Origin: Caldilineaceae bacterium
Lineage (GTDB): Bacteria; Chloroflexota; Anaerolineae; Caldilineales; Caldilineaceae
Direction: 5' to 3'
DNA length: 64,000 nt
NCBI GenBank assembly: GCA_020433455.1
Contig: JAGRCP010000048.1
Span: 46,591-110,590, forward strand
The position numbers and the translations under genes were made by a program. This document shows, piece by piece, positions 44,541 through 53,698 of this stretch (position 1 is the stretch's first letter; every line of letters begins with the position of its first letter). Under the pieces are notes generated by a model. It did no database searches. It saw nothing but the letters and a program-made list of their open reading frames with translations, and was not told where the DNA came from.

Positions 44541-45994
44541 TTTTTATCCGGCCGGGGCGTCACTGCCGCCAGCAAAAGGGCCAGGTGCAGGGTCATCCCC
44601 TGCACGAACAGGTTGTCGAACAAATTGTGTACGCTCAAGTGGGCGACTACGCCCAGCACGCCCAGCGTCAGGGCCGCGCGGTAAGACCGTTCGCCCGCTT
44701 GCCGCATCATGCGGATGAGCCAGATCATTGCGCCGCCCCACAGAAGCAGGTAGGCCGCCAGACCGATTACGCCCGTCTCGGCCAGCGTGTTGAGATAGAC
44801 GTTGTGGGCGTGGCCCAGCGCCTCTTCCCACAGGGGGAGGCGTACGGCCGGATAGATGCGGGCATAGTTCCCCGGTCCCACACCCAGCCAGGGCGCCTGT
44901 TCCCACATGCGCAAGGCCGCAACCCAGTGGGCCACCCGCTCGATCACCGAAAAATTCTCATCCGTGACCGGTTGGCTGAGTACGTCGGTCAGTCCCAGAT
45001 AGGCGGGAATGTCGGCCAGGCGTTCAGCCACCGGCGCAGGCATCAAGCCGGGGCGAAAGCTGCCCAAGAGCAGCGCCATGATCAGCGCAACTCCTGCGGC
45101 AAGGCTAATGAAAAACGCCGTGCGGCTGCGGAAGATGAGCGTGATGCCGATCCCGGCCAGCGCACCCAGCCATGCGCCCCGGCTCCAGCTTGCCAGCAGG
45201 CCGGCGCCGATTAGTGCGCTTGCCGCGCTGTAGCCCAATGCCGGCAGCAGCGCCGTCAACCGTTGGCGCAGCGGCTGATCGGTTGTCGCATCCGGCGTTG
45301 CCGCATTGGGTCGGCTAACCTGTCCCCACGCCCAGATCGTCAGGCTTACGGCTACGGGCAGGCAGAGGCCCAGATAGCCGCCGTATGGATTGGGCTGGCC
45401 GAAGCTGCCCGAAGCACGCATAAAGCGGCCCAGAATGATAAACCAGTCCGGGCCGATGCGATAGCTAAATTGATAAAGTCCCCAAAGCGCCTGACCGCAC
45501 CCGCCGATCAAAAGACCGGCAATCAGCCAACGCCTTTGCCGGTCGGTCAGCATGCCCGGAATAACGGCCAGAACCGCGGCAAATTCCACCCATTTTACCA
45601 CCTCTGCGCCGCCTTCGACCAAATCGACGGCGCCCAGCAGCGAGAGAGATTGGGCCAGGATCCAAATCAGCGCGCCGGTCAGGGGCCAGGAGGGCGTGAT
45701 AACCAGGGTCTTCCGGCGTGCGCCGTCGGCCAGCCACAGCAGGAGTGCGCCGGCCAGGAGCGCATCGGCCAACGAGATGCGCCCGATCTCCCCGGCCGCG
45801 GCAAAGGGGAGCGCTGCACCCAGCAGCGGCCAGGCGAGCCATGGCCAACGCAGCAGGATCAGGCCGCCGCCAAACGCGATCATGAGCACGCCAGCCTGCT
45901 CCAGCGGCAGCCCGGCCAGGGCCGCGGCCATGGCCAGCAGCGCCGTAAGCAGGAAGAGACGATGCGATTGCAGGGAGAGCGTACGCGCGTTCAT
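44531..45994 (-). CDS. O-antigen ligase/Wzy-family polymerase-like membrane protein
   Basis: A 487-residue protein with about 11-12 helices and the Wzy_C signature (about 390-430: LGHAHNVYLNTLAETGVIGL) in the large external loop. It polymerises or transfers lipid-linked glycan outside the membrane. Without an LPS system in view, a role in surface polysaccharide or protein glycosylation is more likely than true O-antigen ligation. It begins the GtrA-GT4 group. Length and topology are normal. Confidence 0.9.
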   Translation of the reverse strand: MNARTLSLQSHRLFLLTALLAMAAALAGLPLEQAGVLMIAFGGGLILLRWPWLAWPLLGAALPFAAAGEIGRISLADALLAGALLLWLADGARRKTLVITPSWPLTGALIWILAQSLSLLGAVDLVEGGAEVVKWVEFAAVLAVIPGMLTDRQRRWLIAGLLIGGCGQALWGLYQFSYRIGPDWFIILGRFMRASGSFGQPNPYGGYLGLCLPVAVSLTIWAWGQVSRPNAATPDATTDQPLRQRLTALLPALGYSAASALIGAGLLASWSRGAWLGALAGIGITLIFRSRTAFFISLAAGVALIMALLLGSFRPGLMPAPVAERLADIPAYLGLTDVLSQPVTDENFSVIERVAHWVAALRMWEQAPWLGVGPGNYARIYPAVRLPLWEEALGHAHNVYLNTLAETGVIGLAAYLLLWGGAMIWLIRMMRQAGERSYRAALTLGVLGVVAHLSVHNLFDNLFVQGMTLHLALLLAAVTPRPDKKIA

Positions 45995-46025
45995 AGTCGG
46001 GCATGGTAGAGGCGACGCGTGGTTT

Positions 46026-46054
46026 TTGTCAAAGGATGGCCGGAAGATTTAGAA
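46026..46054 (+). promoter_or_regulatory. candidate promoter ahead of the small reading frame
   Basis: TTGTCA (46026-46031) and TTAGAA (46049-46054) are 17 bases apart on the plus strand, about 105 bases before the small frame that starts at 46168. The -10 is imperfect. Confidence 0.3.
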
Positions 46055-46167
46055 GTAAGGGCGAAGGATTTCGGTATATTTCATGGATGGATTGGTATGT
46101 AACCTGCCGGCGAGCAATCTTGTGGGAACCGGCATGCTGCCTGATGACGAATGGCGGGAGGAATAAG

Positions 46168-46383
46168 ATGAGTGAGGGGAACAATTATCGTACTGTGAGC
46201 AGTCGCCGGGTTTTGCGCGAAGCGCGGGGCCTGCTTAAGAAAGATCGCTCGTTTTGGCTGAGGGTCTATTTATTCATGCTGCCCCACGCAAATCCAGGCA
46301 TGACTCCACTGCAAAAAGGTCTGCACCAAACATGGCAGAGAAAGCCGCAAGAAATCGCCCCACTTCGCACCAAAAATCGGTGA
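46168..46383 (+). CDS. small hypothetical protein interrupted by a MITE-like insertion
   Basis: 71 codons from the ATG at 46168, which follows GGGAGGAATAAG, an excellent ribosome site. The product is basic: VSSRRVLREARGLLKKDRSF, then LRVYLFMLPHANPGM. Codon 45 is the last before the inserted element, so the final 26 codons come from the insertion. If the element and one target copy are removed, the frame continues for 24 more codons (HLANATESGTVDFPASKYAD and so on) to a TAA, giving 69 residues. The family is not recognised, and the gene may be non-functional now. Confidence 0.4.
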   Translation: MSEGNNYRTVSSRRVLREARGLLKKDRSFWLRVYLFMLPHANPGMTPLQKGLHQTWQRKPQEIAPLRTKNR

Positions 46384-46498
46384 AATCCAGGACAATAATA
46401 CGGATTTGACGCGCCTTTCTGGCCAGTTCGTCCCACGATTTTCGTTTCGTCGCTGATGGTTCACAATTGGCACCCTTTTTGCAGTGGAGTCAGGCATG
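46295..46498. mobile_element. 188-bp MITE-like element with 17-bp inverted ends and 8-bp target duplication
   Basis: The element is 46303-46490. Its ends ACTCCACTGCAAAAAGG (46303-46319) and the exact mirror at 46474-46490 are 17-bp perfect terminal inverted repeats. Directly outside lie two copies of CAGGCATG (46295-46302 and 46491-46498), an 8-bp target-site duplication. The 154-bp inside has no transposase frame, so it must have been moved by an enzyme encoded elsewhere. The IS family cannot be named from the ends alone. Confidence 0.85.
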
Positions 46499-46592
46499 CA
46501 TCTCGCAAACGCAACAGAGTCCGGCACTGTGGATTTCCCAGCTTCTAAATACGCTGATCACCACACTGGTTAATTTAGTAGGAGGGCTCATC

Positions 46593-46685
46593 ATGTTGAT
46601 TAGTGCGTCTCTCCTCTTCCTTCATCTCCGTCCTGCCGAGCAGACGGAATTGATTCCTGACGGTAGCGAGGATATGAGCGAGTAG
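46593..46685 (+). CDS. possible 30-residue small protein
   Basis: The ATG at 46593 follows TAGGAGGG by 6 bases, a very good ribosome site, and encodes MLISASLLFLHLRPAEQTEL plus ten further residues to a stop at 46685. The N-terminus is hydrophobic, and in-frame codons before the ATG extend the hydrophobic stretch (LITTLVNLVGGLI). It could be a small membrane peptide or a remnant of a larger gene. It lies just downstream of the interrupted small frame. Confidence 0.35.
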   Translation: MLISASLLFLHLRPAEQTELIPDGSEDMSE

Positions 46686-46803
46686 TTTGTGACCGCCCCC
46701 TGCCCCAATTTGACCATCCTGCCTCTCTACCCCACAATGAGTTGGTGCGCATGAGCATCGCGCGAACTTTCACCCCATTGCGACAGAAAGGACTTTGCCC
46801 TTT

Positions 46804-47706
46804 ATGAACTTTTTTACTCCCCGGCGTCGGCCTCTGCCGTGGCTTGTTTTGGCCGCGCTGGCGCTTTTGTCCGCGGGCTGCGCAGCGAATGCGTCCCAAA
46901 ATAACGGTACGGTTCCTGCGGCCGATGCCTCCGCCGATGCCTCCGCCGATAACGCGGCCGGTACCGTGGCCGGCGACAACGCCATCACCACGGAAAGCGG
47001 CTTGCAGTATGTTGAGGAGGTCGCGGGCGACGGTCGCGCGGCCGAAGCGGGCGACAAGGTTTTTGTGCATTATACCGGCATGCTGGATGACGGTACGGTC
47101 TTTGATAGCTCCTACGATCGAGGCCAGCCCATCTCCTTCGTGCTGGGCATGGGGCAGGTTATTTCCGGCTGGGATGAGGGCATCGACCTCATGGCGATCG
47201 GCGGTAAGGCCCGGCTGATTATCCCGCCGGAGTTGGCCTATGGCGCTACCGGCGCAGGCGGCGTGATTCCGCCCGACGCGACCCTGACCTTTGACGTAGA
47301 ACTGGTTGATGTCCAGGACGGCCCGCCCGGCTCGCCCGACGCACCTGAGGAGGTGGCTGACGACGCCTATGTGACCACCGATTCCGGCCTGCAGTACGCC
47401 GATCTGGTCGAGGGAGAAGGCGAGGCCGCCCAGGCGGGCGATACGGTGGTGATGAACTATACCGGCTGGTTAGAGGACGGCACGAAATTTGACAGCTCAT
47501 TGGATCGCGGCGACCCGTTTGTCTTCACGCTGGGCGCGGGCCAGGTAATTCAAGGCTGGGATGAGGGAATCCAGGGCATGAAGCCGGGCGGCAAGCGCCA
47601 GTTGGTCATCCCCGCCGAACTGGGGTACGGCGACCGGGGCGCAGGCGGTGTGATTCCGCCGGGCGCCACCCTGATCTTCGACGTGGAGTATCTGGGGACG
47701 CCGTAG
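46804..47706 (+). CDS. lipoprotein with two tandem FKBP-type peptidyl-prolyl isomerase domains
   Basis: 300 residues. Signal with lipobox LLSAGC (about Cys23), an Ala/Asp/Ser linker with [10 protein letters not shown] repeats, then two FKBP domains of about 110 residues (about 60-170 and 190-300). Each has the fold-defining runs [20 protein letters not shown] / [20 protein letters not shown], then GQVI(S/Q)GWDEGI and the closing [14 protein letters not shown]. It catalyses proline isomerisation of proteins outside the cytoplasmic membrane. The second copy is closer to the classical FKBP signature ([20 protein letters not shown]). The ATG at 46804 follows AAAGGA by 11 bases. Confidence 0.93.
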   Translation: MNFFTPRRRPLPWLVLAALALLSAGCAANASQNNGTVPAADASADASADNAAGTVAGDNAITTESGLQYVEEVAGDGRAAEAGDKVFVHYTGMLDDGTVFDSSYDRGQPISFVLGMGQVISGWDEGIDLMAIGGKARLIIPPELAYGATGAGGVIPPDATLTFDVELVDVQDGPPGSPDAPEEVADDAYVTTDSGLQYADLVEGEGEAAQAGDTVVMNYTGWLEDGTKFDSSLDRGDPFVFTLGAGQVIQGWDEGIQGMKPGGKRQLVIPAELGYGDRGAGGVIPPGATLIFDVEYLGTP

Positions 47707-48090
47707 GCATTGGAGGCGCACGCAAAGCAGAGGGAGGGCTGAATGATCACCAAAGGCGCAAAGCTTGCGTTGCTTCCCAGATGGAGCGGACGGTTCTAAG
47801 CGGCGTCGCCAACACCGAATTCCCGCATGCCTTCGCCGTGCGTACGCAGATGCGTTCCTGGCAATTCCTGCAGATCAAAAGGCAGCTCAGTTTCATACGA
47901 TAATTGTCACGGATCACGCCTCATGTTTTTGTGCGGGAACCGCGTCGATTCATGGTACGCTTTTCCCATCGCGCCGGAAGCTTCCGGCGCGATTTTGCGT
48001 ACAACAAACCGGCGTCGTTTGCGTACTGTCGCAGGAAGAGACGACCCGCCAATCCGCCTCAGCGCTCATCCGTGCTGGAAGGATCTGTTC
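47707..48090. other. intergenic region after the FKBP gene
   Basis: 384 bases with no gene I can support; an in-frame extension of the FtsX-type gene reads as low-quality sequence. It contains the 26-bp palindrome listed next. Confidence 0.6.
47968..47996 (+). terminator. 26-bp perfect palindrome with T-tail
   Basis: ATCGCGCCGGAAG meets its exact mirror at 47981 and is followed by TTTT on the plus strand, a standard intrinsic terminator shape. It lies 262 bases past the FKBP gene and 95 bases before the FtsX-type gene. Confidence 0.7.
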
Positions 48091-50493
48091 ATGCTTGCAC
48101 CGCGCTGGCGAAAAGTAATTTTCGATCTGTGGGACCACAAGATGCGCACGCTTTTGGTGATCCTTTCCATTGCCGTGGGCGTTCTGGCCGTGGGAATGAT
48201 TGCCGGCTCTCGGGCTATTCTGGCCCGGGAGATGCACGGGAGTTGGCGGGCCGTCAATCCAGCGGGTGCGGTGCTCTACACCGGCGCATTTGACCAGACG
48301 CAATTGGAGACGGTTCGCCGCCTGCCGGGCGTGGGCGCGGCCGATGCCCGGCTCCAATTCGGCGTTCGCTTCAAGACGTTGGAGAAGGGCGTTGATCCCG
48401 CAGATAGCCCCTGGCGCAGCCTGGGGCTCATCACCGTGCCCGACTATGATCATATAGAAGTCTTCACCCTGACGCCTGAAAGCGGGGCATGGCCCCCGCC
48501 GCCGGATCAGGTTGTCCTTGAGCGCGCTTCCCTGGCCTGGATGGGCGTGAGCGAAGGAGACGAAATCCTCATTGAACTGAGCTCGGGCAAGCAGCGCACC
48601 TTGACCGTGGCGGGCAGCGTTTACGACATTATGCAGCAGTCAGGCAGCTGGACCGGCCAGGGAATCGGTTACATCAGTCCCGTTACCCTGGATTGGCTGG
48701 GCATGACCCGCTACTACGACCAGCTCAATCTCATTACTGCCGAACAGCCGTATGATATCGCCCACATTCGGCAAGTCGCGGAGGGGGTAGCCGATCACCT
48801 GGAAAAGGGCGACGTGTCCGTCAACTACATCTGGGTTGATAAGCCGGGGATGCATCCGGCCGACTCGGATGTGCAACCCGTAATGCTTATCCTGGGCGTG
48901 TTGGGCGCACTCTCCCTGGTCTTGAGCGGCTTCATGGTGACCAACGCGTTTCAGGCCCTCCTCACTCAGCAGGTGCGTCAAATTGGCGTGATGAAAGCGG
49001 TGGGCGCAAAACGGCGTCAGATCATGGGCGTTTATGTGGCGCTGGTCGGCTTGCTGGCGCTGCTGGCGCTGGCCGTGGGCATGCCGCTGGGATTGCTGGG
49101 GGCGTATGGCCTGGCCAATTTTGTGGCCAATCTGGTCAACTTCGACATTCTCTCCTACGCCATTGATACCCGGGTCTGGCTGCTGGAGTTACTCGTCGGT
49201 CTGGGCGTGCCATTGGCTGCGGCCTTTCTGCCCATTCGTCATGCCGTCAACATCACCGTGCGCGAAGCCATGAGCGATCAGGGCATGAATCTCAGCCGGC
49301 GCGGCTCCTTCTTTGATCGCGTGCTGCGCCGTATCCGCGGTCTCTCTCGCCCCTATGCCCTTTCCCTGCGCAATACATTCCGCCGCAAGACGCGCCTGGG
49401 CTTGACGCTGACCACTTTAATTCTGGGCGGCGGCATCTTCATCGCCGTCTTTACGGTGCGCGCGTCCCTCCTCGCCACGCTGGACGATATGTTTGACTAT
49501 ATTGATTATGACGTGCTGGTGGTCTTCAACCGCGCCTACCGCACCGAGCGCCTGCTGGATCAGGCGTACCTGGAGCCGGGCGTAACCGCCGCGGAAGGAT
49601 GGCGCATGCATTCTGTACGTCGGGTGCGACCTGACGGCACGGAGAGCGATAACATCGCCCTGCGTGCGCCTGCGCCTGGAAGCGCGCTGATTAACCCTAC
49701 ACTGGCCGCGGGCCGTTGGCTGCTGCCGGGCGACGCCAACGCGGTTGTCGTCAATACGAACCTGCGCAAGGACGAGCCGGACATCAGCGTGGGCCGCGCC
49801 ATCACCCTGACCATGGGCGGCGAGGAAAGCGCATGGATGGTAGTGGGATTGGTTCAGGGAACGCCGCCCCAGCCTTTGGCCTATGTGGACCAGCGCTACT
49901 TTACCAGCCAATTCGGCGGCATCGGGCGCAACGGCGCGCTCTTTGTGGCGACCAACGAGCATGATGCCGCCACCCAAACGCGCGTGGCCGAAGGGCTGGA
50001 GGCCCGTTACGAAGCTGCGGGCATCTCGGTAGGCCGCACGCTTACCAGCGCAACGGAAGAGAGCCAGATCGTCAGCCAGTTTAACGTGCTGGTCGGCTTT
50101 TTGCTGATTATGGCCGTGCTGCTGGCTGTCGTGGGCGCGATTGGCCTCATGGGCGCCATGAGCCTCAACGTCATCGAACGGACCCGGGAGATCGGCGTGC
50201 TGCGCGCCATCGGCGCCGGCAACCAGAGCATTTTTCGTATCGTTACGGCCGAGGCCCTCCTCATCGGCGGAATCAGTTGGACGTTGGCAATTGTCGTCTC
50301 CCTGCCTTTAAGCATGGCCATGAACGGCCTGATTGGCGCTTCCATCATGCAGGCGCCTCTGACCTACCGCTTCTCATTGATGGGCGTCTTCATTTGGTTG
50401 GCGCTGATTGCCGTACTCTCTTTCGTGGCCAGCTTGCTCCCCGCCCGCAGCGCCACCAGCGTCAGCGTACGCGATACGCTGGCGTACGAATAG
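48091..50493 (+). CDS. FtsX/MacB-type ABC transporter permease, double FtsX domain
   Basis: An 800-residue permease with eight transmembrane helices in two FtsX units. The first unit has a helix at about 20-40 (MRTLLVILSIAVGVLAVGMI), a large MacB-like periplasmic domain and three helices at about 265-390 (QVRQIGVMKAVGAKRRQIMG). The second unit repeats this with RKTRLGLTLTTLILGGGIF and ERTREIGVLRAIGAGNQSIF. Such long two-unit proteins work with a separate ATPase (not in the window) in lipoprotein or peptide export, or cell-wall hydrolase control. The ATG at 48091 follows GGAAGGA by 8 bases; the longer frame to 47827 is not used. Confidence 0.9.
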   Translation: MLAPRWRKVIFDLWDHKMRTLLVILSIAVGVLAVGMIAGSRAILAREMHGSWRAVNPAGAVLYTGAFDQTQLETVRRLPGVGAADARLQFGVRFKTLEKGVDPADSPWRSLGLITVPDYDHIEVFTLTPESGAWPPPPDQVVLERASLAWMGVSEGDEILIELSSGKQRTLTVAGSVYDIMQQSGSWTGQGIGYISPVTLDWLGMTRYYDQLNLITAEQPYDIAHIRQVAEGVADHLEKGDVSVNYIWVDKPGMHPADSDVQPVMLILGVLGALSLVLSGFMVTNAFQALLTQQVRQIGVMKAVGAKRRQIMGVYVALVGLLALLALAVGMPLGLLGAYGLANFVANLVNFDILSYAIDTRVWLLELLVGLGVPLAAAFLPIRHAVNITVREAMSDQGMNLSRRGSFFDRVLRRIRGLSRPYALSLRNTFRRKTRLGLTLTTLILGGGIFIAVFTVRASLLATLDDMFDYIDYDVLVVFNRAYRTERLLDQAYLEPGVTAAEGWRMHSVRRVRPDGTESDNIALRAPAPGSALINPTLAAGRWLLPGDANAVVVNTNLRKDEPDISVGRAITLTMGGEESAWMVVGLVQGTPPQPLAYVDQRYFTSQFGGIGRNGALFVATNEHDAATQTRVAEGLEARYEAAGISVGRTLTSATEESQIVSQFNVLVGFLLIMAVLLAVVGAIGLMGAMSLNVIERTREIGVLRAIGAGNQSIFRIVTAEALLIGGISWTLAIVVSLPLSMAMNGLIGASIMQAPLTYRFSLMGVFIWLALIAVLSFVASLLPARSATSVSVRDTLAYE

Positions 50494-50699
50494 GAGAGTT
50501 GAGGGCTATCCGGAGACCCATGCGGTTCGTTTTCTGACACGTGACGCGTGACGACTGTCGAGCACAGTTACTCCTCACGAACCTTTTCGTTTTGGGGGCG
50601 ATTGACGCCCCTTTCCCGCGGTGCTACAATGCGGCCGCGCCTCGCTCCGCAGGCGTCCTCATCTTTTCCAATTCCCGTTACCTCAGCAGGAGCTCCGCT

Positions 50700-51491
50700 A
50701 TGGTCAAGCTGTACGATCTTTCCCAACCGTTGAATCAGGACGCGCCCTTTTGGCCCTACTATCCGCCCTTTGAGGTCAAGTACTTCAAGCGCAAGTCCGA
50801 ACATGGCGTAAACGCCCAATATATTCAGACCTCCAATCACATGGGCACCCACCTGGACGCCCCGCGCCATTTTGTGACCAAGGGCCGCACTATCGATCAG
50901 ATTCCCCTGGAATGGCTCTACGGCGACGGCGTCATTGTAGACCTGAGCGATCTGGATGAGCTGGACGTTTTTACGCCCGACATGCTGGAAGAGCGGGCGG
51001 AGATTCGCGAGGGCGACATCCTCTTTATCCATACCGGCTGGCACCGTCACGCCCAGTTCGGCGATGATGCGGATGAAGAGAAGTATATTCACCGTCATCC
51101 CGGCCCCCATCACAGCATCTGTGACTGGCTGCTGGACAAGAAGATTCACGTCTGGGGCGTGGACATGGTCTCCACCGACCACCCCATGAACCTGCCCATC
51201 GGTCGTTTTTTGGGTAAAGGCGGCCTCGAGCATTGGAAAAAGGTCCGGGCCCAGTGTGAGAACAAGTTTGGCGGCTCGGATGCGGTGGATGAGCTTTTCC
51301 CTGAGGAGGCGTATCAGCTCACCCACAACGCGCTCTTTCCCCACGACTGTATGCACGTAGAGAATCTGGGCGGTCAGATCGGCGCGCCGGAACTGCAAAA
51401 CCAGCGTATTACCCTGGGCGTCTTCCCGTGGCTCTTCAAGGGCGGCGAGGCGGCCTTCTGTCGCGCGGTCGCGTTTGTGGATGACGAATAG
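50700..51491 (+). CDS. cyclase-family metal-dependent hydrolase (kynurenine formamidase-like)
   Basis: 263 residues of the cyclase/KynB/isatin hydrolase family. The family signature HMGTHLDAPRHF carries two metal-ligand histidines and the Asp, and the C-terminus has the remaining ligand region (CMHVENLGG). Members hydrolyse N-formylkynurenine, isatin or related amides and lactones with Mn or Zn. The long loop HRHPGPHHSICDWLLDKKIH is typical of the longer subgroup. The ATG at 50700 follows AGGAG by 8 bases. It stands alone, and the substrate is unknown. Confidence 0.88.
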   Translation: MVKLYDLSQPLNQDAPFWPYYPPFEVKYFKRKSEHGVNAQYIQTSNHMGTHLDAPRHFVTKGRTIDQIPLEWLYGDGVIVDLSDLDELDVFTPDMLEERAEIREGDILFIHTGWHRHAQFGDDADEEKYIHRHPGPHHSICDWLLDKKIHVWGVDMVSTDHPMNLPIGRFLGKGGLEHWKKVRAQCENKFGGSDAVDELFPEEAYQLTHNALFPHDCMHVENLGGQIGAPELQNQRITLGVFPWLFKGGEAAFCRAVAFVDDE

Positions 51492-51493
51492 CT

Positions 51494-52588
51494 CTATCCT
51501 TCACAAAATTTGCCGACTGCCTCTACAACCCAATCATTCTCCTGGGGCAGGCCGACGGAAATGCGCAGACAGTTGACCAGCTCGGGATAACCGGCCATGT
51601 CACTGACGATAACGCTGTGTTCGCGCTTGAGACCATCCAGGATGGGGGCGGGATCCCGGTCAAATTGGAGGAGCAGGAAGTTAGTCCCGCTGGAAAAGAG
51701 GGTGACGCCGGGCAGATTGCCCAGCGCGGCGGCCATGCGTTCCCGCTCGGCGACGATATCGTCTACCCGGGCCAGGAAGCGGGGCGTGTGGGCCAGGGCG
51801 ACTTCCGCGGCCAGCGCGCTGAAGACGGGCAGCGGAAAGAGCGGATTCAGATTGTCCATGGCCTGGATGAGGCGCGGCGCGCCCAGTGCATACCCTACCC
51901 GCAGCCCGGCCATGGCATAGGCCTTGCTGAAGGTGCGGAGCAGAATCAGGTTCTCGAATTCGTCCAGCAAGGGGCGCAGATCCTGCCCGCAGAATTCCCG
52001 GTACGCTTCATCAACGGCTACCACTGCGTCCGTTCCGCCAATAAGGCGACGCAGTTCGTCTGCCGTGTAGACGGTTCCCGTGGGGTTGTTGGGCGCGCAG
52101 AGCGCGATGAGCCTGGCCCGGCTTTGCCGCCCGCGCAGCAACAGGTCATCTACCGGCAGGGCGTAATCGTCCGCCGGGGATAGGGCCACTTCTTCGACCT
52201 GCGCATGCAGCTTGCGGGCTTCCCGTCCGTATAACCCGAACGTAGGCGCGGGCAGAACGATCCCGTCGCCCGGCTCCAGAAAGGCGCGCAGGGTAAGCTG
52301 GATGAGCGCGCACGAGCCGCCCGCCGCCGTAACGTTCTCCGGCGTAACGCCGGCATGATCGGCCAGCGCCGTCAAGAGGGCGGCCGGCCTTATTTCCGTA
52401 GGGTAGCGGGCCCAGGCATATTCGGCCCAGCGTTCCATGACGATCGCCTTGAGATCGGCGGGAAAATCATATGGGTTCTCGTTCCACTGCAAGCGATGGG
52501 CAAAATCCGCAACCGACGCTTGTGCGCCGGATTGATTAGCGTGGGCTGCGGGCTTGCCTTGCGCGACGTTCTTTTGGGTACTTGACAT
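51494..52588 (-). CDS. hisC: histidinol-phosphate aminotransferase
   Basis: A 364-residue class II aminotransferase of the HisC group. It converts imidazole-acetol phosphate to histidinol phosphate with glutamate. WNENPYDFPADLK near the N-terminus, APNNPTGTVYTADELRRLI, VVAVDEAYREF and the PLP-lysine motif TFSKAYAMAGLRVGYAL are all present. hisG and hisZ lie 3.7 kb away on the same strand, which supports histidine synthesis rather than a related aminotransferase role. A stretch of about 25 Gln/Ala/Ser-rich residues precedes the conserved part. Confidence 0.92.
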   Translation of the reverse strand: MSSTQKNVAQGKPAAHANQSGAQASVADFAHRLQWNENPYDFPADLKAIVMERWAEYAWARYPTEIRPAALLTALADHAGVTPENVTAAGGSCALIQLTLRAFLEPGDGIVLPAPTFGLYGREARKLHAQVEEVALSPADDYALPVDDLLLRGRQSRARLIALCAPNNPTGTVYTADELRRLIGGTDAVVAVDEAYREFCGQDLRPLLDEFENLILLRTFSKAYAMAGLRVGYALGAPRLIQAMDNLNPLFPLPVFSALAAEVALAHTPRFLARVDDIVAERERMAAALGNLPGVTLFSSGTNFLLLQFDRDPAPILDGLKREHSVIVSDMAGYPELVNCLRISVGLPQENDWVVEAVGKFCEG

Positions 52589-52838
52589 AATTTCCTCGTT
52601 GGCGAAAATGGGAATACTGATTGTAGACTATGCTGGCAAAGCGTATTACTTTTGTCGATTTGGGGCACATGCGAGAAAATCAAAGTGTACCCTGAATCGT
52701 CATTCACTCAAACCGGCCCGCAGCCAAGGGGCGTATTCCTGCTGGAGGCGGGCATATCGTTCTTAAAGAAGCATTCCCGATCTCTGCTATTTATTTGCTT
52801 CATTCATAAGACCAACTGAATCCGAAAGGACCATCTGC

Positions 52839-53354
52839 ATGACTACGGCTGTCGAACTTTTTCGTACTCAGTATAAGAATAGCCTGAACTGGCTGGTAGG
52901 CACGCTGGACGGTACAACGTCCGATGTGTTTACCCAAATCCCCGGCGACCGCATCCCGCCCATCTCCGCCCAATTGGTCCATATCTTTACGGGCGCCGAC
53001 TTCTTCGTCCTGGGCCAGGCCGCGCAGCAGGCTCCGTTGATAACGAGCAGCTTTGCCGACAAGTCGGGCATTGGCGAACTCCCGCCTCCGGGCGGCGACC
53101 TGGTTGAGTGGTCCCGGACCGCGCAGATTGACCGGGAGCGGGTTCTTGCCTACGGTCAGGCCGTTTACGCTGCGATTGATGACTATCTGGCCAGCCTTAC
53201 GGACGACGATCTGGACCAGATGCGCGATCTCGGGTCAATGGGAGAACAGCCCGTGTCGTGGATCCTCAACATTATTCTGCTGAATACCTTCAGCCATACC
53301 GGCGAAATCTCTTGCATCAAGGGCCTCAACGGATTGAAAGGTTATCCCATGTAG
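52839..53354 (+). CDS. DinB-like four-helix-bundle protein
   Basis: 171 residues of the DinB/YfiT-like superfamily: an all-helical protein with the N-terminal LFRTQYKNSLNWLVGTLDGT, an internal helix with SAQLVHIFTGADFFVLG that carries the first His, and C-terminal NIILLNTFSHTGEISCIKGL with the second His. The family usually binds one divalent metal by His residues and includes thiol-dependent transferases. The specific activity is unknown. AAAGGA precedes the ATG. Its 3' end is followed by a shared terminator. Confidence 0.82.
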   Translation: MTTAVELFRTQYKNSLNWLVGTLDGTTSDVFTQIPGDRIPPISAQLVHIFTGADFFVLGQAAQQAPLITSSFADKSGIGELPPPGGDLVEWSRTAQIDRERVLAYGQAVYAAIDDYLASLTDDDLDQMRDLGSMGEQPVSWILNIILLNTFSHTGEISCIKGLNGLKGYPM

Positions 53355-53392
53355 GCGGGGCGGGGATATCGACAAAAAACGCTACCAATAAA

Positions 53393-53424
53393 AAAGAGGG
53401 CCGTGCGTCTGCACGGCCCTCTTT
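53393..53424. terminator. 14-bp hairpin between DinB-like gene and rpmG
   Basis: 53393-53406 and 53411-53424 (AAAGAGGGCCGTGC and its mirror) pair exactly around a 4-base loop. On the minus strand TTTTTTATTGG follows, a strong intrinsic terminator for rpmG; it also stands after the DinB-like gene on the other strand. Confidence 0.9.
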
Positions 53425-53446
53425 GGGTGCGAATCAGTCGCTGCGC

Positions 53447-53608
53447 TTACTTCGACTCGCGGTAAACGACGTGCTTGCGCACGATGGGATCGAACTTGCG
53501 CAACTCCATCCGGTTGGGGTCGTTGCGGCGGTTCTTCTCCGTCAGATACATGTGTGAACTTTCGGTGCTGCGCATCTTAACCAGCACGCGGGGTCCCTTT
53601 TTCGCCAT
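53447..53608 (-). CDS. rpmG: 50S ribosomal protein L33
   Basis: 53 residues: [20 protein letters not shown], then [20 protein letters not shown] and [12 protein letters not shown]. This is a clear L33 of the type without the zinc-binding cysteines, a C-minus paralogue. It is a structural protein of the large ribosomal subunit near the E site. The ATG at 53608 follows AGGAGAT by 4 bases. It is alone, with its own terminator, and too short for simple frame searches. Confidence 0.96.
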   Translation of the reverse strand: MAKKGPRVLVKMRSTESSHMYLTEKNRRNDPNRMELRKFDPIVRKHVVYRESK

Positions 53609-53698
53609 GATTTATCTCCTGAATTGCATTCTGACTCAAACTGCACCAGTATAGCGCATCCGTTCGCAACCAACAAATTCAACGGGCGGAATTGCACT

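Larger units (their letters stand above)
45995..46803. other. long intergenic region with MITE and small reading frames
   Basis: 809 bases between the O-antigen ligase family gene (minus) and the FKBP lipoprotein gene (plus). It holds a promoter candidate, one or two small frames with strong ribosome sites, and a 188-bp MITE-like element; each is listed separately. Confidence 0.7.

Noticed and set aside
46270..46527. Minus-strand frame across the MITE as a transposase
   Set aside because: Only 85 codons, no DDE-like spacing, and it simply reads both inverted ends.
47827..48090. N-terminal extension of the FtsX-type permease
   Set aside because: The extra 88 codons read as Cys/Arg-rich noise; a good ribosome site precedes the ATG at 48091, where homology begins.
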